A DNA stretch of 41,167 nt from Methylomonas koyamae (GTDB lineage: Bacteria; Pseudomonadota; Gammaproteobacteria; Methylococcales; Methylomonadaceae): positions 1-41,167 of the forward strand of contig NZ_PPPU01000010.1 in NCBI RefSeq assembly GCF_006483455.1. Reading direction: 5' to 3'. The first letter of the stretch is position 1. Each line of letters starts with the position of its first letter. A program made the position numbers and the translations under genes. Of this stretch, positions 16,989-25,904 are shown in pieces. The notes under the pieces are model-generated. The model searched no databases and was not told the origin of the DNA. It was given only the letters and a program-made list of their open reading frames with translations.

Positions 16989-18317
16989 TCAACGCACGAT
17001 TACGCCGGCCGCCACCGTATGCAACGACACCGGATCGATGACGATGAAACTGCCGGTCGTGCGATTGTCGCTGTAGGCATCGGCGCAAATGGGTTGATGC
17101 AACTTCAGCGTGGCCCGGACGATATCGTTCATCTGCGCCGAATCCGGCTGCGGCTGATGGGCCAGCGTATTGACGTCGACCCGATAACTCAGCTCCGCGA
17201 ACGCGGCGTTGACGCTGCGGGTGGTGTGCTTGACCAAGTACTTGCGCCGCAAGTCCAACGGCTGCTCGGATAGCCAGCAGATATCGGCGCTCAGGGTTTT
17301 GGTCACCTGCGGCAACTGCTGCGAATCGCACAGCATGTCGCCGCGGGAAATGTCGATCTCGCTATCCAACGCCACCACCACGGAACGGTCGGCGCCGGCT
17401 TCCGCCAAGTCGCGCTCCGCCACGCTCAAACGCGCGACGCGAGCGCGCTGGCCGCCGGGCATCACCGCCACTTCGTCGCCCAAGCGCAAGCGTCCCGATG
17501 CCAGCGTGCCTTGATAACCCCGGAACTCCGCATCGCTGGCCCCGTCGGCGGCGTTGCCCAGCATCACCCGCACGACCCGCTGCACCGGCAGCCTGAACGG
17601 CGCGACGTCGGCATCGCGCCTGGCCGGGCTGGATTCCAGATGTTCGAGCAGGCTGGGGCCGCTATACCAGGGGATGGCCTCGGACCGAGTCGCCAGATTG
17701 GTGCCGTTCAGCGCCGACAGCGGAATCGCCTGCACATGGTGCCGGCCCAGCCGGCCGATAAAGGCATTGAATTCGTCGACGATGGCCTGGTAGACCGCGG
17801 GCTGCCAATCCACCAGATCCATCTTGTTAACCGCCAGCACCAGCTCGGGGATGCCGAGCAAGTGCGCCAGATAGGCGTGGCGGCGGGTCTGGGTGACGAC
17901 GCCTTTGCGGGCATCGACCAGCAGAATCGCCAGATCGGCGCTGGAGGCGGCGGTGACCATATTGCGGGTGTATTGCTCGTGGCCAGGGGCGTCGCCGATG
18001 ATGAACTTTCGGCGCACCGTGGCGAAATAGCGGTAAGCCACGTCGATGGTAATGCCCTGCTCGCGCTCGGCGATCAGGCCGTCGGTCAACAACGACCAAT
18101 CGATGGCGGCCAGCCCGCGCTTATGCGAGGTGGCCTGGATCGACGCCAATTGATCGGCGGCAACGTTGCCGGTGTCGTAGAGCAAGCGGCCGATCAACGT
18201 GCTTTTGCCGTCGTCGACGCTGCCGGCCGTGATGAACCGTAACAAGCCGGACGGGCGAGTCGTCGGCTCCGTTCCGGTGTCAAAGCTGTCGGAGCTTGAA
18301 TTCACGATTGCGTTCAT
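16989..18317 (-). CDS. cysN: Sulfate adenylyltransferase subunit 1 (GTPase)
   Basis: A 442-aa EF-Tu-like GTPase that powers ATP sulfurylase (sulfate + ATP to APS), the first step of assimilatory sulfate reduction. The G1 motif is GSVDDGKSTLIGRLLYDT, and DAPGHEQYTRNMVTAAS and NKMDLVDW follow as expected. It ends at GVIVR with no APS-kinase (CysC) extension. The ATG overlaps the cysD stop (TGATG). The genes for later steps (cysC, cysH, cysIJ) are not in the window. Confidence 0.97.
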   Translation of the reverse strand: MNAIVNSSSDSFDTGTEPTTRPSGLLRFITAGSVDDGKSTLIGRLLYDTGNVAADQLASIQATSHKRGLAAIDWSLLTDGLIAEREQGITIDVAYRYFATVRRKFIIGDAPGHEQYTRNMVTAASSADLAILLVDARKGVVTQTRRHAYLAHLLGIPELVLAVNKMDLVDWQPAVYQAIVDEFNAFIGRLGRHHVQAIPLSALNGTNLATRSEAIPWYSGPSLLEHLESSPARRDADVAPFRLPVQRVVRVMLGNAADGASDAEFRGYQGTLASGRLRLGDEVAVMPGGQRARVARLSVAERDLAEAGADRSVVVALDSEIDISRGDMLCDSQQLPQVTKTLSADICWLSEQPLDLRRKYLVKHTTRSVNAAFAELSYRVDVNTLAHQPQPDSAQMNDIVRATLKLHQPICADAYSDNRTTGSFIVIDPVSLHTVAAGVIVR

Positions 18318-19246
18318 CAGAAATACCCCTCTTTTTTACGTTGTTCCATGGCCGCTTCGGAAGCGCGGTCGTCCAGACGCGTGGCGCCGCGCTCGGTCAG
18401 CAGGCATTGCGCGGTTTCGGCGATGATGTCGGCGACGTTGACCGCAGTCGACGCCACCGGCGCGGTGCAGGAAATATCGCCGACTGTACGGAAGCGGCAA
18501 CTGACCGTTTCCACGGTATCGCCGGCCCGGGCCGGCGTCAGATGCGTCACCGGCACCAGAATGTCGCCGCGCCGCACCACTTGGCGCTGGTGGGCGAAAT
18601 ACAGCTCGGGCAGTTCGATGTCCTCGCGCTGGATGTATTGCCAGACATCGAGCTCGGTCCAGTTCGAAATCGGAAACACCCGCAGATGGTCGCCCAACGC
18701 CACGCGGGTGTTGTACAAGGACCACAGCTCCGGGCGTTGATTCTTGGGTTCCCATTGGCCGAATTCGTCGCGCACGCTGACGATGCGTTCCTTGGCCCGC
18801 GCCTTTTCCTCGTCGCGCCGCGCACCACCCAGACAGGCGTCGAAACCGAACTCGGCGATCGCTTCCATCAAGGTCACCGATTGATGCGCGTTGCGCGATT
18901 CCTGCGCATGCCGCAGACGCACCGATCCCTTGCGAATCGAATCCTCGACGCTGCGCACGTGCAGCTGGCAAGCGTAGCGCTCGGCCATGCGGTCGCGGTA
19001 GGCGATGACTTCATCGTAGTTGTGGCCGGTATCGATATGCAGCAGCGCGCAGCCGATGCGTTCCGGATGAAACGCTTTGTAGGCCAGGTGCAGTAGTACT
19101 GCCGAATCCTTGCCGCCGGAGAACAGCAACACCGGATGCCGGCATTCCGCCGCCACTTCGCGCAAGATGAACAGGGCCTCGGCCTCCAGCAGATCCAAGT
19201 GATCCGCTGCGGCAGGACCGAGCCCGTCGTGGGTGGATACAGTCAT
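18317..19246 (-). CDS. cysD: Sulfate adenylyltransferase subunit 2
   Basis: The 309-aa catalytic subunit of ATP sulfurylase. The PP-loop is LFSGGKDSAVLLHLAYKAF, and the family segments HIDTGHNYDEVI, GGARRDEEKARAKERI and FPISNWTELDVW are present. It pairs with CysN in the cytoplasm. The start lies 1 nt from the dabA stop, so it is transcribed, and probably translated, together with the carbon-uptake genes. This is an unusual placement, because cysDN usually sits with other sulfur genes. Confidence 0.97.
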   Translation of the reverse strand: MTVSTHDGLGPAAADHLDLLEAEALFILREVAAECRHPVLLFSGGKDSAVLLHLAYKAFHPERIGCALLHIDTGHNYDEVIAYRDRMAERYACQLHVRSVEDSIRKGSVRLRHAQESRNAHQSVTLMEAIAEFGFDACLGGARRDEEKARAKERIVSVRDEFGQWEPKNQRPELWSLYNTRVALGDHLRVFPISNWTELDVWQYIQREDIELPELYFAHQRQVVRRGDILVPVTHLTPARAGDTVETVSCRFRTVGDISCTAPVASTAVNVADIIAETAQCLLTERGATRLDDRASEAAMEQRKKEGYF

Positions 19247-19247
19247 G

Positions 19248-21830
19248 TCAAAACTCCTCGGGGTCTAGGGAAACGGGTTGCCAATCGTTCGGGCCGCCGT
19301 AACGGAAACAACGGCCGTCGCCCGGCTCGATCCGCAGCAAATGCAGCCAGCGGTTCTCCACCAACTGCCGGACTTCGGCCTGGCTGTCCAGCACCTGTTC
19401 GATCATGGCCGCCGGGGCTTCGATGATCACGCTCAGGCGTACCGGCTCGTGGCGCAACGCCTGACCATCGTGCAGCGATTGCCAAGGCAGCCCGACCCGC
19501 AGGTCGCCGCCGTTACCTTCGAGGATACCGATGGTGCCGACCACGTTGTGCAGAACCTTGTTGCCGCTGCCGAAGCGCCGGTTGTCGACGGCCGAGGCGT
19601 AGTACTGCAGATTGATCCAACTGGCGACGACCATCGGCGCCGTCATGATCAGGTTCAAAATCGCGCCGTCGCCATCCTGGCGATAATCGTAGTTGTGCAG
19701 AAACACCCGGCCGTCAAAACCGGCGTGAGCCGTGCGTTGCCGCGGCGCGGCAATGAAGGCGGCATTTCCGGCCAGGCCCCATTCCGGCCGGATCTGGGCC
19801 CAGTCGCGACTGCGTTTCAGCATCGCTTGCCACAGCGCCTTGGCGTCGACATCGGCCAGACCCAGAGCCGACGCCCGCTCCCGCCGCGACAATTGCGAGG
19901 CCTGCTCCAGCCAATCCTGCAATTGCGCTAGATCGGCGGCGAAGTAATGTGGTACCTGGTCCAGATCGAACAGCCGTACCTGATCGGTGGTGGTATCGTG
20001 CAGCCCGGCGACGAACCAGGTCTCCCTGGGGATGGCAATGCCTTGCGCCGCCAGACCGGCCCGAACCTCGCGGTCGTTGAGCACGGCCGCGGCCACCCGG
20101 GCGTTGGCTTCGCCGCTATGGCCGCCGCAGGCGCCGCAATCCAGTCCCGCTGCGTACGGATTGTTGACCGTGCTGCTGCCATGGCCGCAGAGCAAGACCA
20201 GGCGGGCGAAGCCGTCGTTCAAGCTCATGCCTTGCAAAGCTTTGCGGGCCAGTTCGATCCGTTCCCCCAAGGCAATGCCGGTTTCGACCACCGGACCGTT
20301 GGCGATCAGCCGCCCGCGCTGGCGGGTGATGACCGGCCCGATCCGCTGCACCACGGCCCGGTCCAGTCCGGCGCTACCCGGTTTGGCCACCGTGCGGGTC
20401 AAACCCAAACTATCGCTCAACAGCTTTCCGGCAAAGGTCAAACCGGAAATCTCGACGTAGGAAAAGCAGGAAACCGCCGAGTGTTTGAATCCCTTCCACA
20501 ACCGATTCAGGCGTTTGTTGAGCCAGCGTTTTTCCAGAATTTTGCGCAGATCGCCGACATCGGCCTCGGCTACGCTCTCCCTGATCCGGAATTTCGGCTG
20601 CAATAACACCGGACATTGCGGCTGGCCGTGATGGTGGCCAAGGCCGATGTACTCTATCGGGAACCCAAAGAAACCGGCGAAACCCAAGGTTTCGATGTCG
20701 GCGGATACCGCTTCCAGCGCCCGGCGATAGACTTCGGAGCGAACGTCGATGCAAAACACCGCCTGAAGCGCCTTGCGCTCGGCCGGAACCAGCTTTGCGG
20801 CAGGCGGCGACGACGCCAAGCGGGCCAATAGCGGACGCTGTCCGGCCAGTTCGTAAGCCCATTGCAGCATGTGGCGAATCTGCAGCGAGTCCTCGGCGAC
20901 CGGGTCGGCCGACACGGCCGACACCTGCCAGCGCAAACGCCAGGTCTGCAGTTCCAGCGGCTGGGCGACGCGGATGTACAGGGCATAGTCGTAGGCCAGA
21001 CGAATCGCCAACAACTCCAGCAAAGCCTCCGCGGCCTGCGCCGGCTCGTTCGGCCAGGTTTTATAACGCAGCCAGGCGCTCCAGCCGGCGACGGTCAGCA
21101 GTTGCCGCTGGCAAAAATCCTCCAGCCGATCGTCTGCCACCCCCAGGCCGGCGAGTATCTGCGAAATCGCCGCGGCCGGACTCTCCGGCAGCGTGGCGAT
21201 GCAGCGGCGGAAGTCGGCGATGCCGGCCAACTCGGGGGTACGATCGAAGGCCGCTGCCCGCCGCCAGGCCGAGTAAAGCGGTTGATTGCGCCAGGGCATG
21301 CGCCAAGCCGACTGGCCCTCGTCGAAATAGGCAGCGCACCATTTCGAGATCTCGTCGGTAATCAATCCGGCCCAAGCGCTGCCGGTCTCGGCATCGAGGT
21401 GGTCGGCCATTGTCGGCCAGCACGCCGGCGCCTGGTTCGCCGCCTCCGGCCGGGCATCGTGCAGCGCATCCAGACACTGCTGCAGCGACACGCTGCTGCC
21501 GGCCAGCGCCAAGGCCTGCTCGATATCGGCCATCCGGATCCGGCCGCTACGGTATTGTTCGGCGTAGAACCGGGTCGGCATCAACATCTCGCCAAAGCCG
21601 CTGCGGGTTGCCCATTGGCAGGCTGCGTCGAACGGCCGATCGCTCCAACCCAAAAACGGATTGACCGCGACAAAATGTTGCAACGGCCAGAGCGGCGCGA
21701 TGCGGCGGCAGGCGCGCGTGGCGGCATCGATGTAGACGGCGGCAGTTACGTCGTTCGGTGCGGCTTTGTCGATAACGCCGGCGCCGGCCGGAGCGGATTT
21801 GATTTTGACTGAGGACAAGGCTGGGTTCAT
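19248..21830 (-). CDS. dabA: DabA, inorganic carbon uptake subunit (UPF0753/DUF2309)
   Basis: An 860-aa peripheral protein with a beta-carbonic-anhydrase-like zinc site. With DabB it is thought to hydrate CO2 vectorially so that bicarbonate accumulates in the cytoplasm. The zinc and catalytic residues line up as C360 and D362 (FCIDVRSE), H550 (LLCGHGSS) and C565 (GLDCGACGG), matching the C-D-H-C set described for Halothiobacillus DabA2. The ATG overlaps the dabB stop by 4 nt. The length is typical. All key residues are present, so an active protein is expected. Confidence 0.95.
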   Translation of the reverse strand: MNPALSSVKIKSAPAGAGVIDKAAPNDVTAAVYIDAATRACRRIAPLWPLQHFVAVNPFLGWSDRPFDAACQWATRSGFGEMLMPTRFYAEQYRSGRIRMADIEQALALAGSSVSLQQCLDALHDARPEAANQAPACWPTMADHLDAETGSAWAGLITDEISKWCAAYFDEGQSAWRMPWRNQPLYSAWRRAAAFDRTPELAGIADFRRCIATLPESPAAAISQILAGLGVADDRLEDFCQRQLLTVAGWSAWLRYKTWPNEPAQAAEALLELLAIRLAYDYALYIRVAQPLELQTWRLRWQVSAVSADPVAEDSLQIRHMLQWAYELAGQRPLLARLASSPPAAKLVPAERKALQAVFCIDVRSEVYRRALEAVSADIETLGFAGFFGFPIEYIGLGHHHGQPQCPVLLQPKFRIRESVAEADVGDLRKILEKRWLNKRLNRLWKGFKHSAVSCFSYVEISGLTFAGKLLSDSLGLTRTVAKPGSAGLDRAVVQRIGPVITRQRGRLIANGPVVETGIALGERIELARKALQGMSLNDGFARLVLLCGHGSSTVNNPYAAGLDCGACGGHSGEANARVAAAVLNDREVRAGLAAQGIAIPRETWFVAGLHDTTTDQVRLFDLDQVPHYFAADLAQLQDWLEQASQLSRRERASALGLADVDAKALWQAMLKRSRDWAQIRPEWGLAGNAAFIAAPRQRTAHAGFDGRVFLHNYDYRQDGDGAILNLIMTAPMVVASWINLQYYASAVDNRRFGSGNKVLHNVVGTIGILEGNGGDLRVGLPWQSLHDGQALRHEPVRLSVIIEAPAAMIEQVLDSQAEVRQLVENRWLHLLRIEPGDGRCFRYGGPNDWQPVSLDPEEF

Positions 21831-23416
21831 TGCGGCATTCCTCCGGAGTGACGATGGCTAAAGCGGGCCGATGCCAACCGCCGGCTAGCGAGCAGCCGGT
21901 TGGCGAGGGTACTGATATAAAAACCGTTGTAGATATGGACGTAGGCTGCCTGCCAGATTCCGGCGGCCGCCGGACCAGGGAACTCGATCTGCAACATCAG
22001 GATCGAGAAAAATCCGGCCAGGACGATACTCAGCAACAGGCCATCGAACAGACTGTCGACCGGGATCGGCCCGGCCACATCGCCCGTCAGCAGGTTCAGA
22101 AAGCCGGTTTGCAATGCGAAATACAGCAAACTGGTGCCGGCGGCGATCAGGCTGGCGCGGAATATTTGTTTGGGGCCGGCCTGATGCGCCAGCGCATTCC
22201 ACAGCAAGTAGGTCAAGGCCATTTGCAGGATCGCGCCGAGGAAAACGATGCCGGGTTCCGTGCCGGGACTCAGCCCGAACGCAGCGGCGCTGCCGACCGT
22301 CAATGCCGCTGCCGCCAAAAACGCCAACAGAAGTTCGCCGGGATGACGGCTGTCGCGGATCGGCGGTGCCCAGGCGGCACGAGCAATGTCGACCACACTG
22401 CCGGAGGCGAGAAAGGCATGCGCTTTGTAGAGGGCATGCGCCAGGATATGCAGCAGCGCCGAGGAAAAGGCACCCAAGCCGCACTGCAGCATCATGAAGC
22501 CCATCTGGCCGACGGTTGAGAACGCCAGCGATTTCTTGATACTGGTCTGAGTCAGCATGGTCAGCGAACCGAACAAGGCGGTGAAGGTGCCGATCACGGC
22601 CAGCATGTGCAAGGCCGCCGGCACCTGCACCAGGATGTGGCTCATGCGAATCACCAGAAAGCCGCCGGCGTTGATGATGCCGGCGTGCATCAGCGCGGAA
22701 ACCGGGGTCGGGGTTTCCATCACCTCCGGCAGCCAGCTATGAAACGGGAACTGGGCCGATTTCATCACCGCGCCGACGATCAAGGCAAAGGCCGCCGTCG
22801 TCAGCGCCGTTTCGTGGCCGGCGCCGAGTTCGGCGGCGAATAAGGCGCCGAACTCCAGCGTGCCGAAGGCCTGATACAAGCAGACTCCGGCCAGAATCAA
22901 GGCAACATCGCCCAGGCGGCTGACGACGAATTTCTTGCGCGCGGCAATCTGCGCGCCCGGCCGCTCCGGGTAAAACAGCAACAAGCGGTGCAGGCTCAAG
23001 CTGGTCGCGATCCAGGCCAGCACGAACCCGACAAAATGCCCGGAAATCACCAGCATCAATACCGCCGCGACGGTCCAGGACAGCCACTGCAGAAACCGGC
23101 GCTGGCCCGGATCGCCGTCCAGATAATTGCCGGAATAGCGGATCACGATCGCGCCGATCAACGCCACCAAACTGAGCATGATGGCGGACAGCCGGTCGAT
23201 GTAGAGCGGAATGCCGGCGACATCGCCCTGAAATTTGCCGCCGAGGAAGATACCGACCGCGCAGAGCAGCGCGGCGAGGACCGCGCCGCCGGCCAGCACG
23301 GCGCAAACCGCCGCGCTGGTTCTGGCCCTGACCGGAACCAGCACGGAAGCTGCGAGTCCGGCGCACACCAGTTGGGCCGGAGCAGCAATTGCAGCGTAAG
23401 CGATCCAGGCGGTCAT
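21827..23416 (-). CDS. dabB: DabB, membrane subunit of the inorganic carbon pump
   Basis: A 529-aa polytopic protein of the NuoL/MrpA (proton-conducting antiporter) family. It has many hydrophobic helices and the family's central SAQFPFHSWLPEVMETPTPV and LMHAGIINAGGFL motifs. As partner of DabA it is taken to couple ion flow to CO2 hydration. The ATG at 23416 is preceded by AGGGGGG and overlaps the stop of a short leader ORF (ATGA). It heads the structural genes of the dabBA-cysDN-marC-DUF6671 operon. NuoL-like alone would be ambiguous, but the overlap with dabA settles the assignment. Confidence 0.94.
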   Translation of the reverse strand: MTAWIAYAAIAAPAQLVCAGLAASVLVPVRARTSAAVCAVLAGGAVLAALLCAVGIFLGGKFQGDVAGIPLYIDRLSAIMLSLVALIGAIVIRYSGNYLDGDPGQRRFLQWLSWTVAAVLMLVISGHFVGFVLAWIATSLSLHRLLLFYPERPGAQIAARKKFVVSRLGDVALILAGVCLYQAFGTLEFGALFAAELGAGHETALTTAAFALIVGAVMKSAQFPFHSWLPEVMETPTPVSALMHAGIINAGGFLVIRMSHILVQVPAALHMLAVIGTFTALFGSLTMLTQTSIKKSLAFSTVGQMGFMMLQCGLGAFSSALLHILAHALYKAHAFLASGSVVDIARAAWAPPIRDSRHPGELLLAFLAAAALTVGSAAAFGLSPGTEPGIVFLGAILQMALTYLLWNALAHQAGPKQIFRASLIAAGTSLLYFALQTGFLNLLTGDVAGPIPVDSLFDGLLLSIVLAGFFSILMLQIEFPGPAAAGIWQAAYVHIYNGFYISTLANRLLASRRLASARFSHRHSGGMPQ

Positions 23417-23499
23417 GGCTGCCCCCCTGCCGCGACGGCACGGCCGCAGGTTAGGAAAGTGGCTTGGACACGGTTTCTATCGCGGATGACGGTATGCAT
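23413..23499 (-). CDS. 28-codon leader ORF coupled to dabB
   Basis: A short frame with ATG at 23499 preceded, after 6 nt, by AGGAG, one of the best ribosome-binding sites in the window. It starts MHTVIRDRNRVQA and ends AVAAGGQP. Its stop (23413-23415) overlaps the dabB ATG as ATGA, so the end of this frame sets where dabB translation begins. The peptide is basic and has one Cys, but no signal sequence and no run of a single codon as in classical attenuators. It resembles nothing I know. It could be a real microprotein or a translation-coupling leader. Confidence 0.5.
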   Translation of the reverse strand: MHTVIRDRNRVQATFLTCGRAVAAGGQP

Positions 23500-23566
23500 G
23501 ACGATCTCCTGAGCAAGGGTAAGTGCGTGACCATGCTAGCAATCGGCCATCAATTCATCCAATATA

Positions 23567-23579
23567 TGTATTTAATACA
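23567..23579. promoter_or_regulatory. LysR-type T-N11-A palindrome between dabB and the regulator
   Basis: TGTAT-tta-ATACA is a perfect 5-3-5 palindrome fitting the T-N11-A rule for LysR-family binding sites. It lies in the divergent region 26 bp upstream of the regulator start. A TATATT (minus strand, 23561-23566) next to it is a possible -10 for the dab leader. The arrangement fits a regulator that controls itself and the dab-cys operon. Confidence 0.55.
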
Positions 23580-23604
23580 AACGTTCTCTTTTATTAATGA
23601 AAAA

Positions 23605-24483
23605 ATGGCTGCGCTGAATTATCACCACTTGCGTTATTTCTGGATGATCGCTAACGAAAGCAACCTGACCCGCGCCGCCGAACGGCTGCATGTGTCGCAG
23701 TCGGCGCTGAGCATCCAGTTGCGACAACTTGAGGAATCGCTGGGGCAAAAACTATTCGAACGGGAAGGCAAGCGCCTGCAATTGACCGAAGCCGGCCGGA
23801 TCGCGCTGGATTATGCCAACTCGATTTTCCGGGCCGGCGACGAGTTGATCAGCCTGATGCACGGCCGCTCCGCCGGCGAACGCCAACTGTTGCGGATCGG
23901 TGCGGTATCGACCCTGTCGCGTAATTTCCAGTTGGAACTGGTGCGCAGCTGGGTGCAACGCAGCGATGTCGAACTGGTGCTGCATTCCGGCAACCTGCGC
24001 GAATTGCTGCTGCAAATGCATGCGCACACGCTGGATCTGGTGCTGTCCAACCGGCCGGCACCGCGCGACGCCCAGGCCAACTGGCACTGCCATCTGCTGG
24101 ACGAACAACCGGTCAGCCTGGTCGGCAAACCCGATGCCGAGGCCGCGCCGTTTCGCTTCCCGGAGGATTTGAACGGCAGGCCGCTACTGTTGCCCAGCAT
24201 CGAAAGCGAGATTCGCGGCGCCTTCGATTTTTTGCTGGAGCAAGCTGGGGTGCGGCCTGTCGTGGTGGCGGAGGTGGACGATATGGCAATGTTGCGCTTG
24301 CTGGCGCGCGAATCCGGCCATTTGACTCTGGTGCCGCCGGTGGTGGTGCTGGACGAGTTGCGCCAGGGCCTGTTGGTGGAACATTACCGGATCGCCGACA
24401 TTCGCGAACGCTTTTACGCGATTACGCCCAGCCGGCAATTTCCGAATGCATTGTTGAAAGAGTTGTTGACGAATTCGGCCTGA
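23605..24483 (+). CDS. LysR-family transcriptional regulator, NhaR-like
   Basis: A 292-aa regulator. The ATG at 23605 is chosen because the protein then begins MAALNYHHLRYFWMI, the usual LysR start; a longer frame from 23464 runs back through the promoter region. The winged helix-turn-helix spans about 4-62 (NLTRAAERLHVSQSALSIQL), followed by the substrate-binding domain. The N-terminal sequence is closer to NhaR-type regulators than to CbbR. It is transcribed divergently from the dab operon, with a T-N11-A palindrome between them, so it probably controls that operon. The effector is unknown. Confidence 0.9.
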   Translation: MAALNYHHLRYFWMIANESNLTRAAERLHVSQSALSIQLRQLEESLGQKLFEREGKRLQLTEAGRIALDYANSIFRAGDELISLMHGRSAGERQLLRIGAVSTLSRNFQLELVRSWVQRSDVELVLHSGNLRELLLQMHAHTLDLVLSNRPAPRDAQANWHCHLLDEQPVSLVGKPDAEAAPFRFPEDLNGRPLLLPSIESEIRGAFDFLLEQAGVRPVVVAEVDDMAMLRLLARESGHLTLVPPVVVLDELRQGLLVEHYRIADIRERFYAITPSRQFPNALLKELLTNSA

Positions 24484-24549
24484 ACTTTAACCGCTGCGCC
24501 CAAGGTCAGGGCAGCATCGGCCGAACGCCAGTCGCCGCTCTTGCCGGGC

Positions 24550-25659
24550 TCAGCCGTTTCTGACCCGGCCATAACTCCAATAGGCCGCGCAAGCGCCTTC
24601 CGACGACACCATGCACGAGCCCATCGGGTTTTCCGGAGTGCAGACGGTTCCCAATAATTTGCAATCCTGCGGCTTTTTAGCGCCACGCAGGATGGCCGGG
24701 CATTCGCAGCCTTTGACATCGCTGGCCTGGATCGCCGGCATCGCAAAGCGGCGTTCGGCGTCGAATTCGGCATAGTCCGGTTTGATGCGCAACGCGCTGT
24801 TGGCGATCAAGCCGAGGCCGCGCCACTCGAACTGCGGGCGCAATTCCAACACCTCGTCGACCAAGGCTTGAGCTTTTAAATTGCCGTCGCGGGTGACGGC
24901 GCGGCTGTATTCGTTTTCGACCTGGTGCCGGCCTGCATTGAGTTGGCGGATCAGCATCAGAGCCGACTGCATCACGTCCAGCGGCTCGAAGCCGGCGATG
25001 ACGATGGGTTTGGCATGCTGCTCGGCGAAGGTTTCGTAGGGCCGGCTGCCGATCACGCTGCTGACGTGGGACGGACCGAGAAAGCCGTCGATTTGCACCG
25101 GTTCCGGCGCATCCAAAATGGCTTGCATCGCCGCCGGGGTCAGTACGTGGTTGCAGAATACGCTGAAATTTTTCAATCCTTCGGCCTGCGCTTGCTTGAC
25201 GGCAACGGCGGTGGGCGGTGTTGTAGTCTCGAAACCGATCGCGAAAAACACCACTTGGCGGTCGGGGTTGTCGCGGGCGATATTCAGCGCATCTTGAGTC
25301 GAGTAAACCATGCGGATGTCGCCGCCGGCGGCTTTGGCTTTAATCAGGCTGTTGCGGCCAGTCGCAGGAACCCGCATCAAATCTGCGTAGGTGCAGAGAA
25401 TGACATCATGCTGCTCGACCAGTTGGATCGCGTTGTCGATGCGTCCGGTCGGCAGCACGCACACCGGGCAACCGGGACCGTGGATGAATTCGACGTTGGC
25501 CGGCATCAGATCCTGCACGCCGTAACGGAAAATGGCATGGGTATGGCCGCCGCAAAACTCCATCAGCCGATAATGGCGGTCAGGATCGACGCTGTGCGCA
25601 ATCGCGCCGGCCAGTTGTTGGGCGAGGTCGCGCTGACGGAATTCGTCGATATATTTCAT
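24550..25659 (-). CDS. hypD: HypD, [NiFe]-hydrogenase maturation
   Basis: The 369-aa scaffold on which the Fe(CN)2CO unit is assembled together with HypC. The conserved motifs are FCGGHTH (C36), GPGCPVCVLPTGRID (C64, C67) and GFETTTPPTA. A C-terminal cysteine cluster provides the [4Fe-4S] ligands (GCECPAI, CKLLGTVC, GSCMV, ACAAYW). The ATG overlaps the hypC stop (TGATG). It is the last gene of its transcription unit and converges with the LysR gene, 66 bp away. Confidence 0.97.
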   Translation of the reverse strand: MKYIDEFRQRDLAQQLAGAIAHSVDPDRHYRLMEFCGGHTHAIFRYGVQDLMPANVEFIHGPGCPVCVLPTGRIDNAIQLVEQHDVILCTYADLMRVPATGRNSLIKAKAAGGDIRMVYSTQDALNIARDNPDRQVVFFAIGFETTTPPTAVAVKQAQAEGLKNFSVFCNHVLTPAAMQAILDAPEPVQIDGFLGPSHVSSVIGSRPYETFAEQHAKPIVIAGFEPLDVMQSALMLIRQLNAGRHQVENEYSRAVTRDGNLKAQALVDEVLELRPQFEWRGLGLIANSALRIKPDYAEFDAERRFAMPAIQASDVKGCECPAILRGAKKPQDCKLLGTVCTPENPMGSCMVSSEGACAAYWSYGRVRNG

Positions 25660-25883
25660 CAGGCAATCAAACCGGCTTCGGCAAACAAGGCCAGGGTTTT
25701 CAGGGCTTCGTCTTCATCGATTTTGTTCAAGGCATAACCGACGTGGACCAGCACATAGTCCCCGACGTGCACATCGTCGACCAGCGCCAGCGACACCTCG
25801 ACTTGCACGCCGTCCACCGATACGGTGGCCATGTCGCCGGCGGCTGCGATTTCAACAATTTGGGCAGGTAGGGCTAGGCACAT
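25659..25883 (-). CDS. hypC: HypC, hydrogenase maturation chaperone
   Basis: A 74-aa HypC/HybG/HupF-family chaperone. It starts MCLALPAQI, with the essential Cys2 that contacts iron, and has a later conserved His in VLVHVGYAL (H47). It binds HypD during Fe(CN)2CO assembly and then delivers the iron unit to the large-subunit precursor. It lies next to a ParE-type TA pair that separates it from hypB. A second family member, HupF, is encoded at 33.6-33.9 kb. Confidence 0.96.
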   Translation of the reverse strand: MCLALPAQIVEIAAAGDMATVSVDGVQVEVSLALVDDVHVGDYVLVHVGYALNKIDEDEALKTLALFAEAGLIA

Positions 25884-25904
25884 AGAACATTCCTAATATT
25901 TATT

